Shown here: piece by piece, positions 13,201 through 24,368 of the stretch
Position numbering within the stretch: position 1 is the stretch's first letter
Layout of the letters: each line of letters opens with the position of its first letter
Assembly (NCBI GenBank): GCA_026874595.1
Contig: CM049315.1
Location: 13,210,664 to 13,274,663 of the forward strand
Length of the DNA: 64,000 bases
Direction of reading: 5' to 3'
Source of the DNA: Sipunculus nudus
Taxonomy: Eukaryota > Annelida > Sipuncula > Golfingiida > Sipunculidae
Notes under the pieces: model-generated
What the model saw: only the letters and a program-made list of their open reading frames with translations
What the model was told of the DNA's origin: nothing
The model's database searches: none
Made by a program: the position numbers and the translations under genes

Positions 13201-16200
13201 GGATTATGATTTGAAATACAAGCGTCTATGATAGAGATTACATGACAAGATTCAACAAAGCACCTTTGAGACTATTTTTCTTTATATATTCAATGATAAT
13301 ATGAAGTGAACATGAATGAACACCACTTCTTTGCAACATTTTGCAAACCCATATCCAAGCCAGAGTATCAAATTAAAAAGCAGTGTTCAATGTAAAAAGC
13401 AGTGTTCAATACAGAAGGCCTCAAGCCTTTCCCCTTAATGCAAGGGTCTCACCTATTGGCTTAGGGGTGGATTCTGAAAATTTAAATATGCAAATTACAT
13501 TTATACATGGTTCCATATGAAATCCTCCCTCCTGCATTAAGAAGAATTAAGAATTTGTAAAAAGATTGAATGATCAACTGAAATTATCCTTGGATTCTAC
13601 TGGAACCTTAATTACCTGTTCACATAATTTAAAACAATTTTAAAAATTTCAAGCGTTTCCTCATGATTAAGAAGCTAATTAATCTAAAACCATATATCAA
13701 AATGAGCAAAAAAGGCTTATATTCATATATTTGGTAACAAACAAACAACTGCAGAGATATCAAGTCAAATATCAATTTCTAAAGACTGATAAAGGTTTCT
13801 ATGTCAAAATTTAACTTGTAAAAAAAAACACAATGTAACTTAACATATTACTTTCATAAATGGGGGATACCACTGTCAACAGACTGAAATGAGAATTACA
13901 TGTGAATATATATAATCAACTAACAGCCAAATGTGTACATATTTCAATACTCACCAGTCCATCCATGCTGTTGACCAGGATAAGGATCATTGACATGTCT
14001 GTTCCCTCGTTGCTTGTTCTCGTGTTCTCTCGCCAGGTGCTGGACGAATCCGTATTCATCTTTCGTCTTGCACGCCATTTTAATCTTCTCACTTTACAAA
14101 TCAGAAACATCATCATACATACAATTCTTATGCAGAGGTCATAGTACAATTGTTCTCACTCACCCCACTAATCCAATGCTTACACATGGAGGGTTTTGCT
14201 GCATATGTCCACCACGGCACTGGCAGAGCCAAGAATGTTCTGTCAAATCAAAGTGGGATATTGTAGGTTTTTGGCACATTTCTAATTGTCCAAGAGTGAA
14301 ATATTTGACTCTCACCGGTTGGAGCATGTAACATGCATGCGTGTATGCCTATCTATGGAGGATATGCCAAAAAGATGACAAAAGGAAGATGTTGTACAAA
14401 GACTGCTAGAGTTGCATGTTAAGGGCAAAAAAAATACATGGTATTACCAGGGTTGGGGGCAGGTTCTCTTACATGTATCTGGCTATCATGAGTAGGAAGT
14501 ACCTGTACCTGGAACTGAAGTACCTGTAACTGGTATAAGGTACTCAGGTTACATATATGATACTGGATATACACCCAGGCTTGTGTCAATTGCATGTACA
14601 AAGCTGTCAACCCTGTCAGGGCAGTTACCTATTTCAGGCAGGGGTTATTACCCAGCATTTATCCCTGCTGCTTTTGAAGCCGAGTGAGTTTGCTGGGCTA
14701 GCAAGGTGGTCAACCTCCAGCCTCTAAACAGGTAGTTCATTGTGGCATAAAAAGTTCAAGTTAAGGGCAACCAACAAAGTATATGTTTATGAACACTCAA
14801 CAGGGATGCCTACTACATGCCCCATGCAGGTAGTTGTTTAGTATGTACACAGTACCCTGGTGAAGAGTAAAGAAGAAATGAAGAAAATACATGTAACATC
14901 CCTGAACTCTTAACTCAACTTTGTATATCTATCACTTTTACTAAAGGCAGCCCAGTATATTTGCAAGGCCCACATTTTTCATGTAGACATAGGGAGTGAT
15001 TATTAAATACTTTTCAATAATATATTTTCTGCCATTATAAAATAGCTTATTATTGTAAATCTAAATGAAATTTATGCAATTACCACTAGTTCACATAGCT
15101 TGAAAGTACCTGAACCTAGGTACTCTACAAAATCCTGTTACTGTATCAGTACCTGACTATTTCCCCCCCCCCCCCCCCGAGTACCTGTACTTGTACCTAG
15201 GGACTGTCACATGCACAGTTGGCACAATCTTCCTAGAGGGAAGGGAAAGGAAGAAATACTTTCTTCCCACCTTTTTTTTCCTGAGAAGAAACACAGTCAC
15301 AACATACATGTCATTTTTGTTTTGCAAATGATATTTTGGCCTGTTATATCAGATCATATCTGAGGGATCGTTTTTCAAACGTTTATTAATGTGAGGGATG
15401 AGCAAACAAACCCTCTATGTGTCTGGGAAACCAACTGGAATGTGACTGCTTTTTTAAGGGGTGTGATTTGAACTATGGGCTCACTGGGGTAGTCTTTAGT
15501 TGAGCAAATAAGATAAAAATAAGATGATTCTACACAGTCAAGGGGTAGGAGTTGTTTTGGGAGCTTGACTTATGAGTTGAATAATGAAGATGAACTCAAC
15601 TTTGGTCCAAACAGTAAAAGGGGCGAAATGTGATTTGTACAGTTTGTACGTTCTTTAGTTCAATATTATACATTATTTCAACTCAAGTTTACACACTCCA
15701 GGGGTGTTTGTATAGAAGGGCTATCTTTAACTGAGTCATTATACTTTAAATTAATTTGAATAAATATATCAAATTAAACTGGTTGGGTTAAGAAGATGCA
15801 TACATTGTTTGAAAGCATCTATTAATAATAAATCAATTATTATTTTTATTTTTAAATATATGTTTTGGATCAAAGGCTGTTCATACTAGCCTTCTTTAAC
15901 AAATGATTTGTTGTATAATTCAGCATTGTGAACATTATGGAGTCCATTCAGATTGTGAGTAGTTTGGTAAATTAATCATTGCCCAATACTGAATAGCAAT
16001 GTGACATATTTTTATATATTTTTGCTTTATGTTTATCATAATATACCTAGGCCTTTTCTAAAGGTATAGTTTAGACATTTTGGGAAACAACTGATTATCA
16101 CCCTATTACTGGTAGACCATATCCCGTAGACATTATGAGACAGACCCAAAATCAGTGAGTAGAGATTTTAGGACACAACCATTAAATTAGCCAAATACAT

Positions 16201-19200
16201 ACAAAAGACTTTTTGGAAGTAGATGTGTTGAGCATGAACCTATAACACTGACAGAACTGATCTGTCTCTGTCTTAATGAGTTCTATTAATTCAATTTATT
16301 AAATTCTATGAAATTTCTGCCTAATTCAACATTTAAATAATGAAGAACAGTGTGTAAATAATAAAGAATTGTAACTTTTTATATGTTGATAATGATTAAT
16401 AGAAGTTTTTGGAGAATGTAAAAGTTTCATCCTTATTTCCTTTTCTTCCTAGAAACTTCCCTAACTTCCCTGGGAAAGGAAAAAATACCTATCTTCCCAG
16501 AAGAATGCCAACCCTGGACTCACATGTACCTGGCCCCAATCCTGGGTATAAGTGGATATGGTTATGCACAATTATATTATTTAAAATAAAAGAGTGCAGC
16601 AACTGATGCCTATATGTGTGTGTTATCACATGGAGATTAACACTGATGTCACAGAGATCTGTTCATTTTATTGCAGTGGGTTAACCTGTAGTACATTTAC
16701 CATGCTGTTCTGAGTGTTCTCATATCATCATTCAAACTGGTATTTTTTTAGAATAATAAATTTAAATATTATGATTAGCTGTGAAATCAGTAACTAAGAC
16801 AAGCCCTACCTGTTGTCATCAACTGGAGGTAGATTTGGTTGTTCTGACAGGAACATATCATGTGTTCTCTTCAGGGACCGGAACACAAGGGTATGCACAG
16901 AGTGCTTCTGTACCTCCTGTAAGTGTAAGATTATGAATGGTAAAGTCAATTAATACAGTACAGAGTGAAGCAAGCATCACTATCACAAGACACCAGAACA
17001 CAGACTATACAAGCAAATTTGTGGAATTTATGTCCCCTGCTTCCGCCTCTTGTTATTTTAGCTTGAATATGTGTTAGTTTTTATTTTCCCCTGAAGATGT
17101 CTCCACATGTCCTAGTGCCTCTGTTTTAGTCTTTATTGTCCCCTGAAGATGTCTCCACATGTCAAAATTTTTTTTGTGAATTGGGAACATAAGGGAAAAG
17201 TCTCTTTTGTTTTGGAGCTGGTGGTAATAAATTCTCAGACTAACACTCCAAAAGCAATCCCAACCAAGTTATGCATGAGATGATCCGTGACCCAAATTTG
17301 AATGAAATCAGATAATATTTAGGAAAGTTATTGCACAGAAAGGAAAACCTGACAGAGGGACAGACAGACATACAAACCCAAATCAATGTCCCCCTTTCCA
17401 TGTAAGTGAGGAATAATTAATTTCCATTGTGGGAGTAAAATAAGAACGGTTAATAAAAGTGCCAAGCTTTCCATACTGGGTTTGCCTCAACCTCAGTCAT
17501 AAATAACTCTCATCAATAATACTATTTGCAGATTGTATTCCGCTCCAACAATGTTCAAGCTCCATTGAGCTATTATGACATTACAGTCATTTACCCCAGT
17601 ACACTGGGATTAAGGACAAAGACTACTGTTGACCACATGAATTTACTCCAGCGAGTGACCATGACAGATTGTATTCATATATCTCTTATGAACTGGATTA
17701 CATTCAGGGTATGTACCTATTAACATCTTCAAAAAAACTACTAGATTTTGAGTCTTTATTTTTCACTGCATGTCAACCATGATACTTTATGAGGTATTCC
17801 ATAAACTGTGGCATTCAGATTTTTCAAATCTTCTGAGATATTATCCTAAGTTCACAGACTGAGTGTGGGTTTGGGTATGTCAATCCCAATCCTAAATTAA
17901 ATAAATATGGTGATTAACTGAATCTTATGGCCCCATTACTAATGTCATTCTTCACTAGTAAGCATGCACAGTTTCCCGATTATGGAAGGGTTATTAACAT
18001 TGTTAATAAACATTGATTAACGTTATGTAAAAAAAAAAGTTTGTTTACACCTTTGGGTAAAAAAGTGTACCTATGGATGTTCTGACATGAACAAGTCCAG
18101 CTGAACAACAGTATCAAGTATTGTTCAATTTTTCAATTTATCACATGTCAATGGACAATAGGTTTGACAGACTTAACAGGAATACCCTAGTCAAAAACCA
18201 ACTGGAGACAACAAAGCTTTCGAAATTGTGTCATGGGGCTCTGAAACAAAACTCTAAGATGAACAAATTCTTATCAAAATTTATTCAGGATATGACTTGA
18301 CTCATTGTTTACATCACATTCGGACTTGACAATAGATGTAAATGTTAACTGTATCTTACATGACATAGGTTTTTAAACATAGAATACCCAACCCCAGATT
18401 ACCGGTCACGAAAGAAAAGGTCGCTCTGGGAAAGAGTTACTTGTTGTCTAGAACAGCCTTCATGGACTCCCCCCCCCCCTATAACATGACCAATAACACT
18501 AGAATCGTCTGAAGACCCCTTATTTTTACCCATGCAGGAGGGGAGCCGGAAAAGGGTGACACAATGGATGGACACTGGGTTGGGTGTTTTGAAAAAAATA
18601 AGCAAGCCTCTGCCATCAGCAAGTGTGTGTTTGATGACTGCCATCCCTCCTCAGCAGAAGCAGCCCTCATTGGCAGGCAGGCACATTCTAAGGGGACAGG
18701 GGCGAGGAATATTTTCTGCAGCCTGGACATGGGCCAACTTCAGATTTTTTTGTTTACGTGAGAAAAAAATTGCCTGTGCCCAGGCAAAAAGCTGGCCGGG
18801 CCTTCCGGCTAATTAGAGCCGCCTTTTTACATGCAGGTCTGGAGCCCCGGGTTTTGGGCAGGTCTCCTGGTATGACTTAACAATCAGTACTTACATATCA
18901 GACTGTCTTTAATACTACTACAGAGTCAGGAAGACAAGTAAGTACAAATTATACATACAAACAGCCCTATGTAGGTTTATAAATTCATTTCAGTATTAAT
19001 TTTTCAAATAAATCATGTCTGAAGTCCAAATTAAAAATACCACTAATAGCATGCTGGTGGTTTCCAAGTTCAGCTGTCTGCCATGTTGTTTTAAAACAGT
19101 TTATTACGGTATGGAAAACAATCTCTTTATTTATAATCTCTCAGTTATCAACCAATGTCAACCTGCCAAATAAAGACACCTCACTATTAAAGTTAAAATG

Positions 19201-21686
19201 AGTGAGTCCCTTCACTGTCCACTTTAGACAAGTTTTTACTGTACTAACACATGTATTAATAATAATACTGTATTCAACATATAACACTACGGGAGGAAAT
19301 AAAAGAGAAGACATCAAGTGCAAATGATATCTTAACCAAGTGTCCCAAATGTAGGTACTGATTGTAAAGTTGCTCCCGTCTCCTATACTGCACTTTTACT
19401 GTCACCACAAACAGAACGCCAAGACTTTTTCACCATGCAGTTCAAGTATGTGACACCGGGAATTGAACATACAGTTTGAGTATGTAACATTGGAAGTCAG
19501 ACCCATGACAATCTCTGATTCTGTAGTCGCTCCCAGAAATGTTAGGTAGATCAGGAAAACATTAAACTAAATCAGTGGATAGGATATTTGATGAATATTA
19601 ATATTTGTTCTTAATATGATTTGAAAACATTGTTAGTTTCAGAGATATTTCAGAAAAACAGCTCTTGAATTTGAGCCAACCGGGCCAAGAATTCGGCCCC
19701 AAAAACTAAGACCAGCAGCTGCCAGCCAGCCCAGAGTGACTTGGCCCAGTGCAAGCTGCCAAAGCTTGGCTCAGCAGGGCTCCACCCATGCCTGACAGGT
19801 TGATGTGTGTCTCAAATGTTCTGTTTAATTAATACTCTCATTCTCTTACTAGACCTGCAACTGGCTGAGGAATAATTTTGTTTTCATTTTTTTTCATGTT
19901 TATTAATGTTCAGTGATCATTTTTATAATTTCATGTATTGGCTCCTTCTGTGGGGTGCAAGTAGTTTACTTTCTTTCTCCAGGGGGACCCACTATCACTA
20001 AGGGGTAAGGACAGTAAAGGACTACATGAGAATCCTCTAATTGAGCACACAGACCCCACCTGCAGTGATAATTGCAAATTGCTGGAACTGGTCAAGGCAG
20101 CAACAGGGCAGCTGGACATGGGTCAACAGAGTAACAGAATAGGGGTTGCTTTTACTTTGGGTATATTTATGTAAAATCAAAATCTGACAAAATTACGCAA
20201 GTCTAACTCTTACTGGTGTTTGTGATTTGGATTTTACCAATATATATCATAATATATATATGATCAATGGTGTTTTTTTAAATAAATTTAAATTTATATT
20301 GAACAATTAACAGTTATTGCATATTTTGGAGACTGTTTTAGGTCAACATTTGACACAAACATCCAGTTATTAAAAGTCAAAACAATCAAACAATCAACCA
20401 TAAAAATAAAAGCAGTGAATATGTGTCCTTTTAGTTTTTTAATCTTGAAAAGTCAATTTTCCCTGTTATGTAAAATTGTTTGCACTAATTGCAGCTGTAT
20501 GTATAATTAATTATAATGCTGCTTTAATTTTAAGTCTATTTTACTATAATATTATGAACAAATAATTTTTTTAAGCACTCCCAAGGCTTGCTGCAGTCTG
20601 CAGTGCTGACATATAGTAAACAATGATCAAGTGCTGCAGCCTCTGGCAGGGAAAGTCTATACTAGCTTGCACGGATCCGTGCAAACCCCTCAGACACGTA
20701 TATGCCTTGTGTAGCATTAGGACACCAAACAACCCCCACATATTATCATTGATACAGATGCTTAGACTCCATTGGGACCAAAACTTTTGCTGAATGATTA
20801 GTATGTAATAAAGTATGGGCACAAACACTGAATGAAGTCAGATATTGCTTCATCTCCATTGGGGCCCTAGATCTTTCCAGTTGGAACAGCCAATAGGAAA
20901 TTAGCATCACTGACAACACTGGGATGTATGATGGGAAGGATGCTTATTAAATTTGGTCTATCCTAGTGCACGGCATTCCTGGGAAAAGCTCCCTGAATTC
21001 CTCTTTTGCATAGATTGCCCACCTAATTTGCATGGGATTTTTTTCCCCCAGTTTCCTGTTGCACATGCAACAACTGAACCCCCGGCAGTTAAAAGGATAA
21101 AAAACATTTACAGGCGCACGTAAAGGTGATATATTGATATAATTTGATACATATTAAGTTTATTTCTATATATGAATACAAGATTGCTTCTTTATCGCAC
21201 AACATTAGTGGTATTTCATATTACAGGTCCCTCCATGTACCTCAGGGTGAACTCTCTACCTGTGGTACATGGTGGTGGGACTCCATATCACAGATAAATG
21301 GAGTCCGTACATGTTGGGCTAACCCGAGGCGGCACCTGACAGAAGCTGACGTACCCAGAAATGTCGAACAGGTTGACAGAGCGGAAAGTATTGGGAGCAG
21401 AATACATCCTGTTATAAATTTATTTGATGAAGATTTCATAAATCTTGGTTGTCTCTTTATTGAAAGGGACTCGATGCCACTGGGCGACGTGATAAATATT
21501 GAAAAGCTGATAAAATGCATTTTTGACAGACTTGCCGTTGCTAGATCTCCTATTATCGCTCAGATCGTCCCCGCCTTGTGACAATCACATTCTGAATTCA
21601 TATCGTTTCTTAAAGATCTAATATGGTCTTTAAGGAGTGTATGTGTACGATGATTCAGCTCTGTATGTACGTACCACATCACCCAT
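2272..21686 (-). CDS. PLRG1: Pleiotropic regulator 1, spliceosomal WD40 protein (14 coding exons)
   Basis: PLRG1/PRL1 is a WD40 subunit of the Prp19-CDC5L (NineTeen) complex. It acts in the nucleus in spliceosome activation. I joined 14 exons on the minus strand: 21675-21686, 16810-16916, 13955-14091, 13453-13473, 12586-12606, 9427-9520, 8882-8963, 7434-7532, 6040-6282, 5229-5330, 4808-5019, 4170-4309, 3341-3534, 2272-2331. All junctions are GT-AG, every phase matches, and the total is 1524 nt including the stop, or 507 residues. Human PLRG1 is about 514. The N-terminus carries the family hallmark [20 protein letters not shown]. The linker [18 protein letters not shown] sits at about residues 174-191. 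The WD40 propeller runs from about residue 192 to 488, with GH...WD repeats such as GHISTVRG and DRIIKIWD. The C-terminus ends in a basic tail. The middle region (about 80-175) is the divergent part. Transcription probably starts above 21,690; no TATA box was assigned. Confidence 0.95.
3341..3534 (-). CDS. PLRG1: PLRG1 exon 13 (WD repeats 6-7)
   Basis: Encodes [32 protein letters not shown] and [13 protein letters not shown], the last propeller blades. The acceptor is an unusual TTAAG lying in the terminal copy of a 60-bp tandem repeat. The donor is GTAAGA. Confidence 0.95.
3530..3770 (-). repeat. 60-bp minisatellite spanning a splice acceptor
   Basis: Three identical 60-bp units run from 3541 to 3720. 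A divergent fourth unit follows, and a partial copy reaches into the first bases of PLRG1 exon 13. On the minus strand each unit ends TTCATGTTCAG|GTGACAG, a duplicate of the real acceptor TTCATGTTAAG|GTGACAA. The 60-nt period is in frame, but the last unit contains TAA at the real junction. Confidence 0.95.
4170..4309 (-). CDS. PLRG1: PLRG1 exon 12 (WD repeats 5-6)
   Basis: Encodes [19 protein letters not shown] and [12 protein letters not shown], ending VLVSG plus one base. The acceptor is CACCAG and the donor GTAGGT. The downstream intron contains the acceptor minisatellite. Confidence 0.95.
4808..5019 (-). CDS. PLRG1: PLRG1 exon 11 (WD repeats 3-5)
   Basis: Encodes [32 protein letters not shown] and [16 protein letters not shown]. 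It starts in phase 0 and ends two bases into the glutamine codon completed by the next exon. Confidence 0.96.
5229..5330 (-). CDS. PLRG1: PLRG1 exon 10 (WD repeat 3)
   Basis: Thirty-four codons encode [18 protein letters not shown] and SRDSTVR, with the family's third propeller blade. Donor GTGAGT, acceptor TTTGCAG. Confidence 0.95.
6040..6282 (-). CDS. PLRG1: PLRG1 exon 9 (WD repeats 1-2)
   Basis: Eighty-one codons, phase 0 to phase 0, carry [20 protein letters not shown], the repeat end [12 protein letters not shown], and GHISTVRG...[11 protein letters not shown]. Nearly identical to human PLRG1. Confidence 0.97.
7434..7532 (-). CDS. PLRG1: PLRG1 exon 8
   Basis: Encodes 33 residues including the near-invariant [18 protein letters not shown] immediately before the propeller. 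Both ends are in phase 0; the acceptor is GTCTCAG and the donor GTGAGA. Confidence 0.95.
8073..8822 (-). mobile_element. Tyrosine recombinase ORF (Crypton/DIRS-type), N-terminally short
   Basis: A 249-codon open frame in the PLRG1 intron between exons 7 and 8 encodes the catalytic domain of a tyrosine recombinase, as carried by Crypton and DIRS/Ngaro transposable elements. Visible active-site residues are the first arginine in [12 protein letters not shown] (about residue 76), a lysine in VHKSKTIQ, the HxxR box GHSFRRGGA, a downstream H/W in HGDWHSHAY, and a tyrosine in YQYYLAP. The N-terminal core-binding domain is mostly missing. The frame begins about 60 bp from PLRG1 exon 7, so the element appears truncated at its 5' end. 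No reverse transcriptase or terminal repeats were recognised, so the exact class is open. Confidence 0.8.
8882..8963 (-). CDS. PLRG1: PLRG1 exon 7
   Basis: Encodes [14 protein letters not shown] and a Ser/Pro tail. Vertebrate PLRG1 has ADANRTA here. The acceptor is TTTTCACATTAAG and the donor GTATAA. A recombinase ORF starts only about 60 bp downstream of the donor. Confidence 0.88.
9427..9520 (-). CDS. PLRG1: PLRG1 exon 6
   Basis: Encodes a polar Pro/Gln/Thr-rich linker starting [10 protein letters not shown] and ending IQAR. The acceptor follows CTGCCCTTTGTAG and the donor is GTACAG. The neighbouring GVALT...ANRTA region of vertebrate PLRG1 occupies this place. Confidence 0.85.
10186..10266. 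repeat. (TA)n microsatellite
   Basis: About forty uninterrupted TA units in PLRG1 intron 5. The open frame across it is an artefact of the repeat. Confidence 0.98.
10677..11670. repeat. Three diverged tandem units of about 300-350 bp
   Basis: Units starting near 10677, 10995 and 11300 share, in order: TTTGTCAGTATGTCTGTCTG-like text, a TTCTTGCGTTTTA stretch, CTACAGGCCA, TTTTGCAGGAAT, GGCCATATCTC and AACTATAGCT. The family is unidentified and noncoding as read. Confidence 0.75.
12586..12606 (-). CDS. PLRG1: PLRG1 microexon 4b (21 nt)
   Basis: Encodes E-T-A-P-K-P-L in the same phase as the 13453 microexon, with the same acceptor (TTTTCAG) and donor (GTGAGACC). It joins cleanly to exon 6, whose first two bases finish an alanine codon. 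Confidence 0.7.
   Translation of the reverse strand, partial: KQLLNH
13453..13473 (-). CDS. PLRG1: PLRG1 microexon 4a (21 nt)
   Basis: A 21-nt exon flanked by TTTTCAG and GTGAGACC completes the G of exon 3 and encodes E-S-T-P-K-P-I. It is a near copy of the microexon at 12586-12606, including its donor. The open, phase-consistent frame on both sides supports real use. It could be constitutive or mutually alternative with its twin. Confidence 0.7.
   Translation of the reverse strand, partial: NPPLSQ
13955..14091 (-). CDS. PLRG1: PLRG1 exon 3
   Basis: Encodes [16 protein letters not shown] and a charged stretch ending at HGWT. It matches the KRKMAIKLRNEYGPV region of the human protein. The acceptor is TTTGTAAAG and the donor GTGAGT. 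It ends one base into a codon, which fixes the phase of the following microexons. Confidence 0.88.
14420..16600. other. Repeat-rich PLRG1 intron segment
   Basis: Contains repeated GTACCTG words (14500-14550 and 15110-15200), a poly-C run at 15163-15178, and related GGGAAGGGAAAGGAAGAAAT/CTTCCC stretches near 15240 and 16440. No exon is seen here. Confidence 0.5.
16810..16916 (-). CDS. PLRG1: PLRG1 exon 2
   Basis: Encodes the most conserved N-terminal block, [20 protein letters not shown], then a short acidic stretch. The acceptor is TTACAG and the donor GTAGGG. It starts in phase 0 and ends with two bases of an arginine/serine codon. Confidence 0.92.
17085..17166. repeat. Two-copy 54-bp direct repeat
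   Basis: The word TCCCCTGAAGATGTCTCCAC occurs twice, 54 bp apart, in PLRG1 intron 1, each followed by ATGTC. Confidence 0.9.
17170..21140. other. PLRG1 intron 1, no supported exon
   Basis: About 4 kb of mixed AT-rich and moderately GC-rich sequence (18400-18880, 19670-19800). Overlapping short frames near 18,500 occur on both strands and none shows a domain. A perfect 18-bp palindrome lies at 20667-20684. Confidence 0.5.
21144..21581 (+). CDS. 145-codon ORF of unknown identity, antisense in PLRG1 intron 1
   Basis: An open frame of coding-like composition ends about 95 bp from PLRG1 exon 1 on the opposite strand. A plausible acceptor (CATATTACAG) at about 21225 would start it at the residues [13 protein letters not shown]. 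Its C-terminal part, [17 protein letters not shown] followed by [12 protein letters not shown] and IIAQIVPAL, has the rhythm of the SGNH-hydrolase-like domain seen in invertebrate retroelement ORFs (G-x-N-D-L then V-x-x-Q-I-x-P-R). The key residues are replaced, so this is only a suggestion. It could be a decayed element ORF or an unannotated exon. Confidence 0.3.
   Translation: MIHIKFISIYEYKIASLSHNISGISYYRSLHVPQGELSTCGTWWWDSISQINGVRTCWANPRRHLTEADVPRNVEQVDRAESIGSRIHPVINLFDEDFINLGCLFIERDSMPLGDVINIEKLIKCIFDRLAVARSPIIAQIVPAL
21675..21686 (-). CDS. PLRG1: PLRG1 exon 1 (coding part)
   Basis: Twelve coding bases give Met-Gly-Asp-Val, followed by a GTACGT donor in phase 0. This joins exactly to exon 2, which opens with Glu-Val-Gln-Lys. 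Human PLRG1 likewise starts with a three- or four-residue exon before this motif. The context CAACA before the ATG is a fair animal start. The exon is too short to prove alone; the phase and the fit to the family N-terminus support it. Confidence 0.75.
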
Positions 21687-21689
21687 TGT

Positions 21690-24320
21690 TGCTGGCTCCT
21701 GTGTCCAAGATAATTACACAAACAGTTGTAAACGTTGTAGTGGACGTCCAAGCGTCGTTCCCACTCAGTGGGCCACTGTGAAAGTTTTGGTGTAAAGGAA
21801 ATTCACTCTCGTCACAAAAAGAGGTTTTAAAATCAACACGCATGCTCAAAGATATCTGAAAACAGTATATATTGGCTTGACAGAACTTTAATATATATAT
21901 GTTTCAATGAAGGTAATAGTCTCTTCACAAATTGTAATCTTCTGGTTTTGAATGTATTCATTATTTCATTGAAATACCGTTCCCTTCACCAAAAAGAGAG
22001 TTTAATCCCTTGAAAAGTTGTAATAACAATTTGGTTCTCATCTGCAACTTTGGGAATCTATTCACAATAGTCAATATTTTTCACCATATGTTTTGCTGTA
22101 TATACGAGATGACATTGGACGGGCTATACTTCTGAAATAAATATAGAATACTTTCGATCATATATTTTCAATATTTCAATAGAACTGTGTATCAATCAGT
22201 CAAAACTTTCTACTCAGTCATTCAAGAAAAAAATAATCACTGACAATTTAATGAAAATTTAAATAAAACGGTTATATAGGCCTACAGATTAATCCCCGGT
22301 AACAGCTGAAGCTGACCAAAAGTAAAATTTCTAAATATAAGTATAAACCCCGTAGGTTTTGGAGCCCCTCCCCCCCCCCCCAAAAAAAAATGACGTAAAT
22401 TCCATCTATTTCCCTGGAAAATCCATTGTATGTCTTCTCATGCATGGCTCTCTCTCTCTCTCTCTTTCTCTCTCCATGATGCTTGCGTGCATCTATTTAG
22501 TTTTCTATTCTTACAAAGTCCGAGTTGCAATTACGTTGGAACCATTAAATTTAGCCTACGTTTATTTTATTATCAAAATGAAAACCTTTTTTAAGAAGAT
22601 AATAATGTTGATTTTGATAATTTTTACTAAACACAAATGGAGTGCTCAAGAGCAAATACTTATATGTGTACCCATTCAGTTTTCATATCAACACGAAGAA
22701 TATTAATACTAATAAATTTATATTTAATTAACAATTACCTAACAAGAATTAGAGTCCGACTCCAATTTTATCTCCAATTATCTCATTTATTGCCATTGAG
22801 AGCCATAAAAATAAATTTATTTGGCCTGGCTTATGATATATACAATATATAATATGTGAAATTCACTCACATCTGTCCGACAGTATATGTGTGCATTAGA
22901 ATATTATTATTCCATATGTATAGATAATTCGTATAGGGATGTATTGTTGTATTTTTAATAAATTAAACATAGATTTACTTGCAATTATATGTTGAATATT
23001 TTACTATCCGTTCATAAATTTCAAAACCATATGCTATCTACGTCGTTTGAAAACTCAAATTAGCCGTTTTCTTAATAATCAGTTCACTATTTCCACACCA
23101 TGCAATTTTTTTTTGTATGAATTGGTGTAAATATAAACCTGTAACAAACAAAACCTAAAAATAAATTCTCCTATCGAACAAACCGCACCAACCGGCAGAT
23201 TATATGCTCACAGTAACATTTACCAGTTCACCATGCAGTATACCATGCATGCTTGATGATTGTGCACAGAAAGTCAGTGACACGAAGCCGCCAAGTGGAC
23301 CTACAGGCGAGTAGGCGATGAAGTTCATGCCATGGAGGACGCTGGAGCCATGGAGCGAAACCTGAATTATCTTTGTTGTTATACACTTCTGACTAAATTT
23401 GACACTGGCAGCTACTTGCAAGTTTTTTCATGAATCTTTTTCCTCGAACAAACGAATTTTCCAGAAGGTTTCCAGGATTTTCATGAAAAAACACTCTCAG
23501 ATTTCCAGGAGTCCACAGATTACTGCATTGTATATATGTGCTCGGTTTATCCATGATCGAAAGCTACATTTATGATTGCAGACCCGAAACTATGACGTAA
23601 CTGCCAGCTGTAAGCTGAAGTCACTCTTATAAACATAAATAAAATGATAAAATATTTTAGATACTACCACAAGTCTCCAATACAGGTGAAGTATCAAAGT
23701 TAATTAAATATATATAGAAAATTTCACGGCAATAGTTGTAGTGTAATTTGAGGTTTTGTATGAAATTTTAACTCAAAATGGGTGAAGACAAATGTGACAG
23801 TACTTAATATTACCACGCATAAAGTGTAAATATTTTTTTTTTGTAAACTAGGAATCAGCATACTACATAGAGAAGTTATTCTGAACTTTCTTTCTGGGGA
23901 TTTTTATATAAGCAACGATTAATACATACCTGATTTGCAGAGAATAAATATTTGTAACCAATGTTTTTTTTTGTGGACAAATGCATGAATCTGCAGCAAA
24001 CAACAAACTTGGATTTTATTTGATTTATATCACTGAATGCATGAATAATTCTTTAGCTGAACAATTAATAATATATATAAATGTATGAATATAGCAGAAT
24101 AAACCCAAAAAGCCTGTCTAATGCATGGGTATAAGTGTTTTTAAAACCTATTGTAAAATCGCTACATATTTCCAAACGTTCTCACTAAAATGAATTGCGT
24201 TATTTTTAATTCCCTTACCATACCTAAAAAAAGTAATGAATACTGACAAATTTGCCTAAACACATTCAAATAAGAAATGAAGACCCTGTTGTTTTCACAC
24301 GAGGCATGTACTGAGAGAGA

Positions 24321-24368
<48 letters not shown>

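Larger units (their letters stand above)
12480..13640. repeat. Duplicated microexon-bearing intron segment
   Basis: Two segments, about 12480-12800 and 13330-13640, share text before and after each microexon: CCAAGC...AGCAG...TTCAAGCCT upstream on plus, and a GATTGxATGxTxAACTxA block downstream. A third partial copy near 13040-13140 has only the flank. This records a local tandem duplication inside PLRG1. Confidence 0.65.

Noticed and set aside
18399-18816. Cluster of ORFs on both strands
   Set aside because: Mutually overlapping frames in a GC-richer patch of PLRG1 intron 1, without homology or conserved motif.
23200-23421. Possible further PKD1-like exon, minus strand
   Set aside because: The acceptor lacks a pyrimidine tract, two frames are open, and neither resembles polycystin sequence.
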